Part shown: positions 43,016 through 53,313 of the stretch, in pieces | Numbering within the stretch: the stretch's first letter is position 1 | Layout: every line of letters starts with the position of its first letter | Assembly: GCF_029714405.1 (NCBI RefSeq) | Contig: NZ_CP121650.1 | Coordinates: 3,911,001 to 3,975,000, forward strand | DNA from: Bradyrhizobium sp. CB82 | Lineage (GTDB): Bacteria; Pseudomonadota; Alphaproteobacteria; Rhizobiales; Xanthobacteraceae | Reading direction: 5' to 3' | DNA length: 64,000 nt | Translations under genes and position numbers: made by a program | The notes under the pieces: generated by a model | Seen by the model: the letters and a program-made list of their open reading frames with translations, nothing else | Told to the model about the DNA's origin: nothing | The model's database searches: none

Positions 43016-44884
43016 ATGGGCCAGCTTACCCAGGATACCCGCCTCTGCGAACTCAAGACACCTCTCGGCAAGGACGTTCTGGTGTTTGCCGGGTTCGAGG
43101 CCTCGGAAGGTCTCAGCGAACTGTTCGAGTATCGTATCGAGTGTCTCAGTGAAGATGCCGACCTCGACTTCGACCGTGCGATTGGCCAGCAATGCACGCT
43201 CACCATAAAATTGCACGAAAAGGAGCGCGAGTTCAGCGGGATTCTGACGGAAGCCCAGTGGCTCGGAGTGAAGAACGACTATTTCAGCTACCGGATAGTG
43301 CTGAAGCCCTGGCTGTGGCTGCTGTCGCGCACCACCGATTGCCGGATCTTTCAGGACAAGAAAGCGCCCGACATTATCAAGGAAGTGTTCAACGAACGCG
43401 GTTTCACTGATTTTGAATCCAGGCTCACCGAAGAGGGCTCCTGCCCGAAGCTCGAGTACTGCGTGCAGTATCGCGAGACCGACCTGAATTTCGTGAGCCG
43501 GTTGATGGAGCAGCACGGCATCTACTACTTCTTCAAGCATGAGGGCGGCAAGCACACGCTGGTGCTGGCGGACTCCAAGTCGTCGCACAGCCCGATCAGC
43601 GGTCTCGCCACGATCCCCTACATCCCTCTGACCGGCGCGGACCGTCGAGGCGAGCAGCACATCTACGAATGGGTTTCGGAACGCCGATTTCGCACCGGAA
43701 AGATCGAGCTCAATGACTACAACTACCAGAAACCCAACGCGCAGATGATCAGCGACGCCAAGGGCTCCGAGCACTACACCCGCTCGGAGATGGAGTTCTA
43801 CGACTATCCAGGCAAGTTCAAGGAAAAATCCGACGGCGAGCGATACGCGAAGATCCAGCTCCAGGCCGAGCAGGCGATGGATCGGCGACGTCGCGGCAAC
43901 GGCGACGCCGTCAATCTGTTTCCGGGGGGACTGACCAAGCTCGAAAAGCACTCCAAGGACTCGCAGAATGTTGAATATCTCGTGGTCCGAGCCACCCACT
44001 CGTTCTCGATCGAGTCCTATCGCACTGGTGGTCCCAGCGACGCCGGGCAGCACGTCTATTTCGGCAGCTACGAGTTTCTGCCGAGCGATCGAGCCTTTCG
44101 AGCGCCGATGATGACGCCGAAGCCAAGGATCAACGGCATCCAGACGGCCAAGGTGGTGACCAAAGACGACAATTCGAGCGAGGAAATCGACGTCGAGTCG
44201 TTGGGCGAAATCTATGTCCGCTTTTTCTGGGATCGGAAGAAGAAGCGGTCGTGCCGGTTGCGCGTGGCCCAGGTTTGGTCCGGCAAGCGCTGGGGCGGTC
44301 AGATCATCCCGCGTGTCGGACAGGAAGTGGTTGTCGAATTTCTGGAAGGGGACCCGGACCGACCTCTGGTGATCGGCACCGTGTACAACGACGAATACAA
44401 ACTGCCCTACGATCTACCGTCCAAGAAGACGATCGCGGGATTGAAGTCGGACTCCACCAAGGGGAGCGGCGGCTACAACGAATGGAATTTCGAGGACAAG
44501 AAGGGATCCGAGAAGATCACGCTGCATGCCGAGAAGGATTACGACGTAACGGTCCGTGACAGCGAGACTCGAACCATCGGCGAGGTTGCATTCGGCGGGG
44601 ACACCCGCAAGACCACGCTCAAGAATGGCAATGACAAGCTCGATATCGAGTTGGGCGGTCAGCACGTCACGCTGGCCATGGATCAGTCTGTCAACGCGGG
44701 CATCAGCATCACGCTGACGGCCAATGCCAACATCACCCTGCAGGTTGGTCCCAGCCAGATCATCCTGTCTCCGGCGGGTATCGTCATCAACGCGCCGACG
44801 ATCGCCATGACGGCGCAGGCTGCCATGGCGCTTTCGGCCGGTGGTCCGCTGGTCGCCCACGGCACACCAACCCTTGTCGGCTGA
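43016..44884 (+). CDS. vgrG: T6SS spike protein VgrG
   Basis: A 622-residue spike protein (TssI). The gp27-like part contains ECLSEDADLDFDRAIGQQ, VQYRETDLNFVSRLMEQHGIYYFFKH (cut here) and ADSKSSHSP. The gp5-like OB-fold part has EIYVRFFWDRKKKRSCRLRV-type sequence and GQEVVVEFLEGDPDRPLVIG. A beta-helix tail follows from about residue 530. There is no extra toxin domain. The ATG at 43016 matches the usual start; upstream in-frame ATGs add unconserved residues. It opens the plus-strand half of the locus. A PAAR tip protein is not found nearby. Confidence 0.95.
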   Translation: MGQLTQDTRLCELKTPLGKDVLVFAGFEASEGLSELFEYRIECLSEDADLDFDRAIGQQCTLTIKLHEKEREFSGILTEAQWLGVKNDYFSYRIVLKPWLWLLSRTTDCRIFQDKKAPDIIKEVFNERGFTDFESRLTEEGSCPKLEYCVQYRETDLNFVSRLMEQHGIYYFFKHEGGKHTLVLADSKSSHSPISGLATIPYIPLTGADRRGEQHIYEWVSERRFRTGKIELNDYNYQKPNAQMISDAKGSEHYTRSEMEFYDYPGKFKEKSDGERYAKIQLQAEQAMDRRRRGNGDAVNLFPGGLTKLEKHSKDSQNVEYLVVRATHSFSIESYRTGGPSDAGQHVYFGSYEFLPSDRAFRAPMMTPKPRINGIQTAKVVTKDDNSSEEIDVESLGEIYVRFFWDRKKKRSCRLRVAQVWSGKRWGGQIIPRVGQEVVVEFLEGDPDRPLVIGTVYNDEYKLPYDLPSKKTIAGLKSDSTKGSGGYNEWNFEDKKGSEKITLHAEKDYDVTVRDSETRTIGEVAFGGDTRKTTLKNGNDKLDIELGGQHVTLAMDQSVNAGISITLTANANITLQVGPSQIILSPAGIVINAPTIAMTAQAAMALSAGGPLVAHGTPTLVG

Positions 44885-44889
44885 CGGTT

Positions 44890-45453
44890 ATGGGCCAGGT
44901 TCGGTTCAGCACGGTTCAGGATCTGCTTCGAGCTTATCCCATGGCGCGCTATGATGTCGGCAAGGCCGAAGCCGACAAACCTTCGCTGGATTTCCTTCAG
45001 GAGGCCGCCGATGCGCGCAACTGGCACCAGGCCGTGTCGTTCTGCGCCTATCTGCTCCCCAGGCGCGTGGCCGTTGCCTGGGGGTGTCGCTCATTGCGAC
45101 GGATGTTCGACCATTTCGACGCCAACGACAGCAGGTCGCTGAATTTCGCGGAGACCTGGGTCCGCCAGTCGGATGAGCAATCCCGGAACAAGGCGCTGGC
45201 CGTCGGCAATGCCAACGATCCCGAGCAGCCAGCGACGTGGCTGGCGCTGGCGGCCGGCTGGTCCGGCGGAAGCGTGGTTCCCGCGGAATTTAAGCCGATC
45301 GAAGCCAAGCCCGATCAGGCGGCGCGGGCGGTGCGTGCAGCCCTGCTGATCGGACTTTGCCGGCTGCCCCGGGACTCCCGGGACCGGATAATGACGGCAT
45401 GCCTGGAGGATGGTATTCAATTAGCACGCGGCGAACCGCGCCCTCCACGCTAA
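44890..45453 (+). CDS. T6SS-associated DUF6931-like protein
   Basis: A 187-residue protein that I place tentatively with DUF6931. Conserved features are SFCAYLLPRRVAVAWGCRSL and AETWVRQSDEQSRNKALAVG, cut here. It is alpha-helical and lacks signal peptide and membrane spans. It is 5 bases downstream of vgrG and 12 bases upstream of the FHA gene, so it is co-transcribed. The position between VgrG and the FHA regulator suggests a cytoplasmic accessory role, for example in spike loading or in the phosphorylation pathway. Neither is demonstrated by sequence. Confidence 0.7.
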   Translation: MGQVRFSTVQDLLRAYPMARYDVGKAEADKPSLDFLQEAADARNWHQAVSFCAYLLPRRVAVAWGCRSLRRMFDHFDANDSRSLNFAETWVRQSDEQSRNKALAVGNANDPEQPATWLALAAGWSGGSVVPAEFKPIEAKPDQAARAVRAALLIGLCRLPRDSRDRIMTACLEDGIQLARGEPRPPR

Positions 45454-45465
45454 CGAGACGATGTG

Positions 45466-46842
45466 ATGGTGCTTCGCTTTAATATCGAGAACGAAACCAA
45501 CCTTCCTGACGGAGGACCTGTATCATTTTCGGTCACCGGCAGGCGTTCGATAGATATTGGCCGGGATCGTCACCTCGATTGGACGCTCCCGGATCCGGCG
45601 CGGATGATTTCGGGAAAACATTGCGAGGTGCACTTTCGCGACGGCGGCTACTGGCTGCACGACGTCTCGACCAACGGCACCTTTCTCAACGGCGCCGATC
45701 AGCGCATGCGGGGGCCGCATCGCCTGCGCGACGGTGACCGGCTCACCATCGGCCATTACATCATTGGAGTTTCGCTGGAGGATGAGGCCGGCGGGCGCGC
45801 CCCTGACCATGAGGCACAACCGCATGCGGCTCTCCTCCAGCAGCATGCGAATTACGAGGAGCTGTGGGCATCCGATCGTGACGTGCCGCCGCCGATCGAC
45901 CCGCAACAGTTGAAGAAGCCACGCGAGACCGCGCGGCCCGTCAATCCGGAATTTCTGGATTGGGCGGCGAGCGTCCCGGCGCCGGGTGTCGATCCCGTTC
46001 GACGTTCGTCACCAATGCCTCCATTCCAGCCGTCCGTACAGGATGACATGAGCTGGGCAGCCGGCCCGGTTGCCGCGCCTAGACCGCAAGGCGAGCGCCC
46101 ACCCGCCATGCCGACCCCGCGCCGGCCATCGGTGTGGACCGATGATGAACCTGGGGCCGCCCAGCCGCTGCCATCGCCACAGCGGCCGGAGGATGAGACG
46201 CCGCGCCCGTCGCGGGCGGCGGAGGAGGAACCTGTCACCGCCATGCCGGCCGGCGGTACCGAGTTCGCGCGGCTGGTGGCACACGCTGCCGGATTGCCGG
46301 ACAATTTCTTTGCCAACAAGACCGATGCCGAGCTTGCTGAACAGCTTGGCATCATCTTGCGCGTGACCGTGGATAATCTGATGGCGCTGCTGCAGGCGCG
46401 AACTCAAGCCAAGCGGCTGACTCGCAGCATGAGTCAGACCACCGTCCAGGCCATCGAGAACAATCCGCTGAAATTCTCGCCGACCTCGGAAGAGGCGATG
46501 CGCATTCTGTTCGGACCGCCGACGCGTAGTTACCTCGACGCGCCACGCGCCTTCGCACAGGGCTTCGATGACCTCAAATCACATCAATTGAAGACGTACA
46601 TGGCGATGCAGCATGCTGTCCATGAGCTGGTCGCCGGTATCGATCCGACGCTGATGGCGCGTGAGCTCGAGCTTCAGCGCGGTGCGAGATCCTGGCTCGG
46701 CTCGAACAAGAGCAAGCTCTGGGACGAATTCCTGACGCGCTGGAAGGCGCATCTCGGCCGCGACAACAGCGCGCCGATCGATACTTTCATGTTGCATTTC
46801 TCGGACTATTACGACCGCACCGACAAGGCCGGGTCAAAGTAA
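45466..46842 (+). CDS. tagH: T6SS FHA-domain protein TagH
   Basis: A 458-residue cytoplasmic protein. Residues about 20-95 form an FHA domain that reads phosphothreonine: SIDIGRDRHLDWTLPDP, SGKHCEV and VSTNGTFLNG. A Pro-rich linker covers about 105-265. The C-terminal TagH domain includes LMALLQARTQAKRLTRSM and a run ending in FLTRWKAHLGRD. In the threonine phosphorylation pathway, PpkA phosphorylates Fha and PppA reverses it; all three genes are in this operon. The ATG at 45466 is preferred over the GTG three bases earlier. Confidence 0.93.
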   Translation: MVLRFNIENETNLPDGGPVSFSVTGRRSIDIGRDRHLDWTLPDPARMISGKHCEVHFRDGGYWLHDVSTNGTFLNGADQRMRGPHRLRDGDRLTIGHYIIGVSLEDEAGGRAPDHEAQPHAALLQQHANYEELWASDRDVPPPIDPQQLKKPRETARPVNPEFLDWAASVPAPGVDPVRRSSPMPPFQPSVQDDMSWAAGPVAAPRPQGERPPAMPTPRRPSVWTDDEPGAAQPLPSPQRPEDETPRPSRAAEEEPVTAMPAGGTEFARLVAHAAGLPDNFFANKTDAELAEQLGIILRVTVDNLMALLQARTQAKRLTRSMSQTTVQAIENNPLKFSPTSEEAMRILFGPPTRSYLDAPRAFAQGFDDLKSHQLKTYMAMQHAVHELVAGIDPTLMARELELQRGARSWLGSNKSKLWDEFLTRWKAHLGRDNSAPIDTFMLHFSDYYDRTDKAGSK

Positions 46843-46890
46843 GCTTTCGGCGACCACGCGGTCGCCGACAATTGCGTAGTGGATGCAGGA

Positions 46891-48228
46891 ATGTCTTGGT
46901 ACAGCAAGGTTTTCTGGTCAGAAGGTCTGTTTCTGCGACCGCATCATCTGCAGCAGAACGACCGCTACATCGAACATTTGCTGGAAAAGCGCGTTCGCTA
47001 CACAACGCCATACCCTTGGGGATTCGCACAGCTCGAGATCGATAAGGATCTTACCGAACAGAGCAAATTCGCGGTGCGCAGCGCGTCCGGCGTCATGCCG
47101 GACGGAACGCCGTTCGATATTCCTGCGGACAGCCCGATTCCGGAAGCGATCGAAGTACCGGATTCGGCCGCAGGCCAGATCGTATGGCTGATGATGCCGG
47201 TCGCGGCGCCAAACACCCGCGAGGTGGATGAGGACCGCACCGACAGCGCCAGTCGTTATGTTCGTACTTCAGAAACCTTCATCGACTCGACCTCCGCGCT
47301 ACGCATCGAGGAAGAGATCGACATCGCTTATCCGCGGTTGTCATTCGAATTGCGTAAGACCAGCAAGCCCGGATACATGGGCCTCGGCATCGCGCGCGTT
47401 CTTGAGGTGCGTGACAAGAACATCCTGTTCGACGACAAGTTCGTGCCGCCGATGCTGATCTGCGCCGCACATCCGATCATCGACGGCTGGCTCAACCGCA
47501 TCATCGGCTGGGTAGAGACAAAGCTCGACGAACTGGCGCGTTACGCGGTCGATCCGTCGTCCGGGGGAGGGTTGCAGAGCGTCGACTACCTGGTGCTGCA
47601 AGTGCTGAACCGCACTATTCCTGTGCTGACCCATTTCCAACGTTCCGGCAGCGTGCACCCCGAACGGCTGTACGAGGAGTTGCTGAGGTTTGCGGGTGAA
47701 CTTGCGACGTTTGCCACGGCGGAACGGCGCGCGCGTAACTATCCGGCCTACGATCACGACAATCTCGAGAACGTCTTCACACCCTTGGTGCGCGACATCC
47801 AGGACTTCCTGAGCGCGCGGCTGGGCCGGCGGGCAATCCGTCTGGAGATCATCGAGCGCGCCCAGAACGCGTTCATATCGCCGATCCGCGATCGGGCGCT
47901 GTTCCGCAACGCAACCTTGGTCCTGGAGGTCACCGCGCGGCGACCCCTCGTGGAGATTCAGAACGAATTCCCGCACCTGTTCAAGGTCGGGCCGAACACC
48001 AGGATGAACGAGATCGTGCACGCCAACCTGCCGGGGCTGACGCTGGTGCATTTGCCGACGCCGCCGCCGCACATCCGGGCCATCACAGATCACGTCTATT
48101 TCTATCTCGACCGCAAGTCACCGCTATGGCCCGAGTTCAGCACGGCGGCTTCGATCGGGATGCATTTCTCCGGTGACTGGCCGGAGCTTGAGCTGTACCT
48201 TTGGGCTATCCTGGAAGATCGGCCATGA
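46891..48228 (+). CDS. tssK: T6SS baseplate-membrane connector TssK
   Basis: A 445-residue protein that links the baseplate wedge to the membrane complex. The start MSWYSKVFWSEGLFLRPHHL is the conserved TssK N-terminus and fixes the ATG at 46891. Further blocks are KSPLWPEFSTAASIGMHFSG and YPAYDHDNLENVFTPLVRDI. It shares an ATGA overlap with tssL at 48225, so the connector and its membrane partner are translationally coupled. Confidence 0.95.
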   Translation: MSWYSKVFWSEGLFLRPHHLQQNDRYIEHLLEKRVRYTTPYPWGFAQLEIDKDLTEQSKFAVRSASGVMPDGTPFDIPADSPIPEAIEVPDSAAGQIVWLMMPVAAPNTREVDEDRTDSASRYVRTSETFIDSTSALRIEEEIDIAYPRLSFELRKTSKPGYMGLGIARVLEVRDKNILFDDKFVPPMLICAAHPIIDGWLNRIIGWVETKLDELARYAVDPSSGGGLQSVDYLVLQVLNRTIPVLTHFQRSGSVHPERLYEELLRFAGELATFATAERRARNYPAYDHDNLENVFTPLVRDIQDFLSARLGRRAIRLEIIERAQNAFISPIRDRALFRNATLVLEVTARRPLVEIQNEFPHLFKVGPNTRMNEIVHANLPGLTLVHLPTPPPHIRAITDHVYFYLDRKSPLWPEFSTAASIGMHFSGDWPELELYLWAILEDRP

Positions 48229-49739
48229 GCGACAGGGACAAGCCGGTCAATCCTTTCGGTCGGGGCGAACGGACGATCATCCGTCCGAACCCGGGCGGGA
48301 AATTGTCGCCGGCTCCGCCCCAGCCTCCAGCGGGCGAACTACCTGCAGGACATTCAGGCGCCCCGCCATCGCCTTCGCGGGCCGCCCCTTCGCCGCCGTC
48401 CTTTTCCAGCGTCCCGTCGAACGCCAATTACGCCGCCGCGCCGACCAGTCACCCGTCCGAGGAGTGGATCTCTACGCCCGCGCAGGCCCAGTCGCCGCAA
48501 CCGATCCTCCCGCCGGGGCCACCGCTGCGGGTCGATGATCTGGTCGCGCCAAACGCCAATCCGGTGATGCGCGCCGCCGGTCCATTGCTGCAATTGCTTG
48601 GCCGTTTGCGGGTGGCGCTCATGCGTGCGTCGTTCGCGAGCCTGATGGAGCAGGTCGCCGACGCCATCAAGTTCTTCGAGAAGGACATCCGGTCGGCAGG
48701 TATTTCAGAGCATCAGGCCAACACAGCGAAATACATCCTCTGCGCCACCGCCGACGATATCGTGCAACACATCCCGACCGAGGATCGCCACGTCTGGGCC
48801 CAATACTCGATGCTCAGCCGGTTCTTCGGCGAGCGGGTCGGGGGTGTTCGTTTCTTCGAGGTGCTCGACCATTTGAAGGCTGATCCGCTGGTCAACTATC
48901 CGGTGCTCGAACTGCAGCACGCCTGCCTTGCGCTCGGGTTCCAGGGCATTCACCGTACATCGGCGGGCGGACTTGCCAACCTGCAGGTGATCCAGCGCAA
49001 TCTCTATGAAACGCTGCGCCGGGTCCGGCCCAAGCCGACCAACGATCTTTCGCCGAACTGGCGTGGGCAGGCGCTGGCTGGTCGCCGGAAGAGTCTCCCG
49101 ATTCCCATTTGGTTGGTGGCGGCCGTGGTCGCCGCGTTGCTGACGGGATCCTATTTCGTCCTGCGCACGCTGCTCGCTGGCCGGGCAGAGAATGCTGCGG
49201 AGGTGGCGCTGGCGCTCCATCCCAGTGACCCGATCGAGCTCAAACGTCAGATCATTGCGCCGCCGCCACCGCCGCCACCGCCGCCACCACCGGACCGCAT
49301 CACCCAGTTGCAGCGCATCCGCAACGCGCTAGCGAAGGAGAACACCGTCTGTGCCATGACGGCGGACCAGACCGCTAGCTTCATAGTGATCAGGGTCTGT
49401 GACCTGGCGTTGTTCGCGTCGGGCCAAGCCACCATCCTTGATGGCTTCAAGCCGGTTGCGGCCCGCGTCGCGGCAACCCTCGACAAGGAGCCCGGTCGAA
49501 TCCGGGTCGTCGGCCATACCGATAGTTCGCCGATCCGCACCGTCCGCTTCCCTTCGAACTTCGAGTTGTCGGTCGAGCGCGCCAGGGCGGTCGCCGCCGC
49601 GCTGAAGCCTGGCCTGACCGATGGTTCGCGCATCGATGTCGAGGGCAAGGGGTCGGATGCGCCCATCGCCGGCAATTCCACACCTGAGGGACGCGCCAAG
49701 AACAGGCGGGTCGAGATCTTTATCGAACGCAGCGAATGA
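48225..49739 (+). CDS. tssL: T6SS membrane protein TssL with OmpA-like domain
   Basis: A 504-residue inner-membrane protein. Residues 1-100 are Pro-rich. Residues about 105-275 are the cytoplasmic DotU/IcmH domain (ATADDIVQHIPTEDRHVW, FQGIHRTSAGGLANLQVI). One membrane span lies at about 293-315. A polyproline stretch at about 346-356 precedes the periplasmic OmpA-like domain (VVGHTDSSPIRTVRFPSNFE, cut here; ENRRVEI-like NRRVEIFIE), which binds peptidoglycan. This is the extended TssL type. With no tssJ visible, this domain may anchor the complex. The ATG at 48225 overlaps the tssK stop. Confidence 0.95.
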   Translation: MSDRDKPVNPFGRGERTIIRPNPGGKLSPAPPQPPAGELPAGHSGAPPSPSRAAPSPPSFSSVPSNANYAAAPTSHPSEEWISTPAQAQSPQPILPPGPPLRVDDLVAPNANPVMRAAGPLLQLLGRLRVALMRASFASLMEQVADAIKFFEKDIRSAGISEHQANTAKYILCATADDIVQHIPTEDRHVWAQYSMLSRFFGERVGGVRFFEVLDHLKADPLVNYPVLELQHACLALGFQGIHRTSAGGLANLQVIQRNLYETLRRVRPKPTNDLSPNWRGQALAGRRKSLPIPIWLVAAVVAALLTGSYFVLRTLLAGRAENAAEVALALHPSDPIELKRQIIAPPPPPPPPPPPDRITQLQRIRNALAKENTVCAMTADQTASFIVIRVCDLALFASGQATILDGFKPVAARVAATLDKEPGRIRVVGHTDSSPIRTVRFPSNFELSVERARAVAAALKPGLTDGSRIDVEGKGSDAPIAGNSTPEGRAKNRRVEIFIERSE

Positions 49740-49770
49740 GCAGACACCGCCAGCTCACGGATACGGGTAA

Positions 49771-52700
49771 ATGCTTGCCAAGGACATTCTCCGCATCATT
49801 CTCTATGGAGTAGGGCTCAGCTCGCTCGGGGCGGTGATCTACTTCGCGGGTCCCTTCGTCGCATTCGGCGACTGGCGGCCGCTGGAGAACCATATCGTCC
49901 GCCAGATCGCAATTCTGCTGCTCGGCGCAGCCGTGGCAAGCGTCGCTGGCCTTCACCTGTTCAAGCGGCGTAAGAATGCCAAAGAGATCGCGGACGGCAT
50001 CAGCGGTGTGGACCAGCCTGTCAGCGACGAGCCGGTGCTCAAGGAACGCATGAAGGACGCGCTCGCGACGCTGAAAACCGCGAGCGGCAACAAGTCGGGC
50101 TATCTCTACGATCTACCCTGGTACGTCATCATCGGTCCGCCAGGTGCTGGCAAAACCACGGCGCTGGTCAATTCCGGGCTCAAATTTCCGCTCGCGCGTG
50201 GCGCGACGCCGGCAGCGATTGCCGGAGTCGGCGGTACCCGCTACTGCGATTGGTGGTTTACCGAGGAAGCGGTGCTGATCGATACGGCTGGCCGCTACAC
50301 CACCCAGGATTCCAATAGCAAGGTCGACAAGGACAGCTGGCTGGCCTTTCTGGACATCCTGAAGAAAAGCCGATCGCGCCAACCGATCAACGGCGTCCTC
50401 GTCGCCATCAGTATCGAAGACGTGCTGACGCTGCCGAAGCAGGAGCTCGCACTGCACGCCGATGCCATCAGGATGCGCCTGCTCGAGCTGCATCAAAGAC
50501 TCAAGGTCAGCTTCCCGGTCTACGCGCTATTCACCAAGGCAGATCTCGTTGCCGGCTTCACCGAATATTTCGCCTATCTCGGCGAGGCCGGCCGCCGTCA
50601 GGTCTGGGGCGCCACATTCCAAACTGCCGACAAGACCCAGAATCTGGTGGGGCAGATACCGGTGGAGTTCGACCGTCTGCTGGAGCGCCTGAGCGAGGAG
50701 ACGCTTGACCGTCTGCAGGACGAGCCGACGGCGCAGCACCGCGTGCAATTGTTCGGCTTCCCGGCGCAGATGGCGCGGCTCAAGCCTCAGATCCACAATT
50801 TTCTCAACCAGATATTCGAGCCGACGCGCTATCATGTGAATGCCAACCTGCGTGGGTTCTACTTCACTTCGGGTACTCAGCAAGGTACGCCGATCGACCA
50901 ATTGATCGGCTCGCTGGCGCGCACGTTCGGCGCAGAGGAGGTGAGTGCCGGATCCTATTCGGGGACGGGCAAGAGCTACTTTCTCGCCGATCTGATTTCC
51001 AAAGTCATTATCGGCGAGGCCGATTGGGTCTCCACCGACCGTGCCGCCGTGCGCCGCGCGCTGATTCTGAAAACCGCAGCGCTGTCCTTCATCGGCCTGG
51101 TTTCGATTGGGCTCATCGCGGTCTGGGTGACCAGCTACAAGCGCAATTCTGATTTGATCGAGCAGAGTCTGCAGGCGGATGCCGAATATGCAGCGGCTGG
51201 CTCGCCCCTGATCAAACAGACGCTGATCGCTGACCATGATCTCGACAAGGTGCTGCCGCTGCTCTATCGGCTTCGCAACGCGCCGGCTGGCTATGGATCG
51301 CGCGTTGAGCCCGTACCATTGTCGGCCCGCTACGGGCTCAGCCAACACACCCGGCTGCTATCGCCCTCGAAGGCCGCCTATCATACGGCGCTTGAACGGA
51401 TGTTCCGGCCGCGCCTGCTGTATCGGCTTGAGGAGCAGCTCAATGCGCGCATCGAGGAGCCTGCCTTCGTCTACGAGGCGCTGAAGGTCTACCTGATGCT
51501 CGGCGGCCTGCAGTCACCAGACCGCGAGCTGATCCGCTCTTGGATGCAACGCGACTGGGCGGACAATCTCTATCCTGGCGCGACCAACGCCGAAGGGCGG
51601 CGTCTGCTCGATGAGAACCTTATGGCGATGTTCGACCTCGAGACCGAGCAGCCACCGCTGGTCGGACTCGATGGCCGGCTGATCAAGCAGGCCCAGAACT
51701 CGTTGGCGCGCCTGAGCGTGTCGCAGCGCGCCTACGAGTTTCTGAAATCGGAGGCGCGCGCATCGACCGCGGGCGACTGGATCGTCAGCCGCCGCGGCGG
51801 TCCGGACGTAGCCATCGTGTTCGAAACTACGACGGGACAACCCTTGGACACCGTGCGGGTCCCCGAGTTCTTCACGTATAATGGCTTCCATCAAAAGTTC
51901 ATCGCTCGACTGCCCGGGCTGTCGGAGCGCATGAAGCGGGAGCGGTGGGTCCTGGGCGATGCCGGCCAGCAGTCAGCCATCGATCAGCAGTATGATAGCT
52001 TGGCCGGCGATCTGCTCAACGTCTATTCGAACGAGTTTGTGACGACTTGGCGCACTGCACTCGGCAGCCTGCGGCTGAAGAAGCTGCTAGCCGATAAGCC
52101 GAAATACGAGGTGCTGAGGGCTCTTTCGGCACCGACCTCACCGATGCGGCAAATTCTCGAATCGGTGCGCGACGAGACGATGCTGACCAAGGAACGCCCG
52201 AAGCCGGCGAATGCTACGGCTCCTGCTGTGGCGCCCGCGGCGTCCGCGCCGGCACTATTCACGAATGTCCAGGATGGCCCGCCCGGAGCGGCGATCGAGG
52301 CGCAATTCAAACCCTACCATGCGGTGCTGGAAGGCGAGAGCACCCACCGCCCGATCGACTCGACCATCGCCAACCTGAACGACATTGCACAGAACCTGAC
52401 GCTGATTGTCGAGAATCCGCAACTGACCGCGCAGGCGACAACCGCGCTTCAGACCCAGGTGGCAGCCCTGCGCAACAATGCCTCGCGCATGCCACCGCCG
52501 TTTTCCGACATGCTGCGAGCGGCCGCTGCTGAGTTCGAAGGGAGTATCGCCGCTTCGACCGCCGGACAGATCCTGCAGTCGTTGCGCGATCAGGTCACGC
52601 CGGTCTGCCAGCAGGCAGTGACCAACCGCTACCCGTTTGTGCGCGGCAGCAATCAGGAGGTGCCGCTCGCGGACTTCGCCAAACTTTTCAGTCCAAACGG

Positions 52701-53313
52701 CATTATGGACAAGTTCTTCGCTCAGTTCCTTTCGCCGTACGCCGACACGTCGCGACCCGAGTGGGTCTGGCGAAAGGAGAGCCCCGTTGGCCGGTCGTTT
52801 TCACCCGACACGCTGAAACAGTTCCAGAATGCGGCCTATATCCGCGATGCCTTCTTCCAGACAGGCGGCGGTGTGCCGGCGGTATCGCTTGCGATCCGGC
52901 CGCCCGGCGCAGCCGGCCCCGGCGTTACCATCAAGACGGAGATCGGTGGCACCACGATTACGAGTCCGACCACTCCCGGGCCGGCCACTTCTTCCATGTT
53001 CGGCGCGCCTCAACCTCCGCCATCACCGCCACAAAGCAATGCACCGACCACCGTGCTCTGGCCGGGCCCATCGCCGCGCACCGCGATTTCAGTCAGCAAC
53101 GACTCCGGCCCGCCATCCGTGCTTGAGCGCAACGGCCCATGGTCGCTGTTCCGGATGCTGGAGGCCGGTTCGCTGGTTGCGAAGGCGGAAACCGCCAGCG
53201 CGACCTTCATCGTCGCCGGGCGCGAGCTCAACTATCAGATTTCGACGGGCTCGATGCGCAATCCGCTGAACCTGACGGTGCTCCGCGAGTTTCGTTGCCC
53301 AAGTGGAATATGA
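49771..53313 (+). CDS. tssM: T6SS membrane protein TssM (IcmF)
   Basis: An 1180-residue core of the membrane complex. Two spans lie at about 8-30 and 43-64 and a third at about 425-447 (AALSFIGLVSIGLIAVWV). The cytoplasmic domain has an intact Walker A GPPGAGKTT at residues 122-130 and a DTAGRY motif, so it may bind nucleotide. The large periplasmic part reaches the C-terminus and includes the IcmF region ending with GRELNYQISTGSMRNPL. It follows tssL by 31 bases and overlaps tagF by ATGA. The length is normal for the family. Confidence 0.96.
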   Translation: MLAKDILRIILYGVGLSSLGAVIYFAGPFVAFGDWRPLENHIVRQIAILLLGAAVASVAGLHLFKRRKNAKEIADGISGVDQPVSDEPVLKERMKDALATLKTASGNKSGYLYDLPWYVIIGPPGAGKTTALVNSGLKFPLARGATPAAIAGVGGTRYCDWWFTEEAVLIDTAGRYTTQDSNSKVDKDSWLAFLDILKKSRSRQPINGVLVAISIEDVLTLPKQELALHADAIRMRLLELHQRLKVSFPVYALFTKADLVAGFTEYFAYLGEAGRRQVWGATFQTADKTQNLVGQIPVEFDRLLERLSEETLDRLQDEPTAQHRVQLFGFPAQMARLKPQIHNFLNQIFEPTRYHVNANLRGFYFTSGTQQGTPIDQLIGSLARTFGAEEVSAGSYSGTGKSYFLADLISKVIIGEADWVSTDRAAVRRALILKTAALSFIGLVSIGLIAVWVTSYKRNSDLIEQSLQADAEYAAAGSPLIKQTLIADHDLDKVLPLLYRLRNAPAGYGSRVEPVPLSARYGLSQHTRLLSPSKAAYHTALERMFRPRLLYRLEEQLNARIEEPAFVYEALKVYLMLGGLQSPDRELIRSWMQRDWADNLYPGATNAEGRRLLDENLMAMFDLETEQPPLVGLDGRLIKQAQNSLARLSVSQRAYEFLKSEARASTAGDWIVSRRGGPDVAIVFETTTGQPLDTVRVPEFFTYNGFHQKFIARLPGLSERMKRERWVLGDAGQQSAIDQQYDSLAGDLLNVYSNEFVTTWRTALGSLRLKKLLADKPKYEVLRALSAPTSPMRQILESVRDETMLTKERPKPANATAPAVAPAASAPALFTNVQDGPPGAAIEAQFKPYHAVLEGESTHRPIDSTIANLNDIAQNLTLIVENPQLTAQATTALQTQVAALRNNASRMPPPFSDMLRAAAAEFEGSIAASTAGQILQSLRDQVTPVCQQAVTNRYPFVRGSNQEVPLADFAKLFSPNGIMDKFFAQFLSPYADTSRPEWVWRKESPVGRSFSPDTLKQFQNAAYIRDAFFQTGGGVPAVSLAIRPPGAAGPGVTIKTEIGGTTITSPTTPGPATSSMFGAPQPPPSPPQSNAPTTVLWPGPSPRTAISVSNDSGPPSVLERNGPWSLFRMLEAGSLVAKAETASATFIVAGRELNYQISTGSMRNPLNLTVLREFRCPSGI

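Noticed and set aside
42992..44053. Minus-strand open frame of 353 codons opposite vgrG
   Set aside because: vgrG is certain on the other strand, and the peptide shows no domain.
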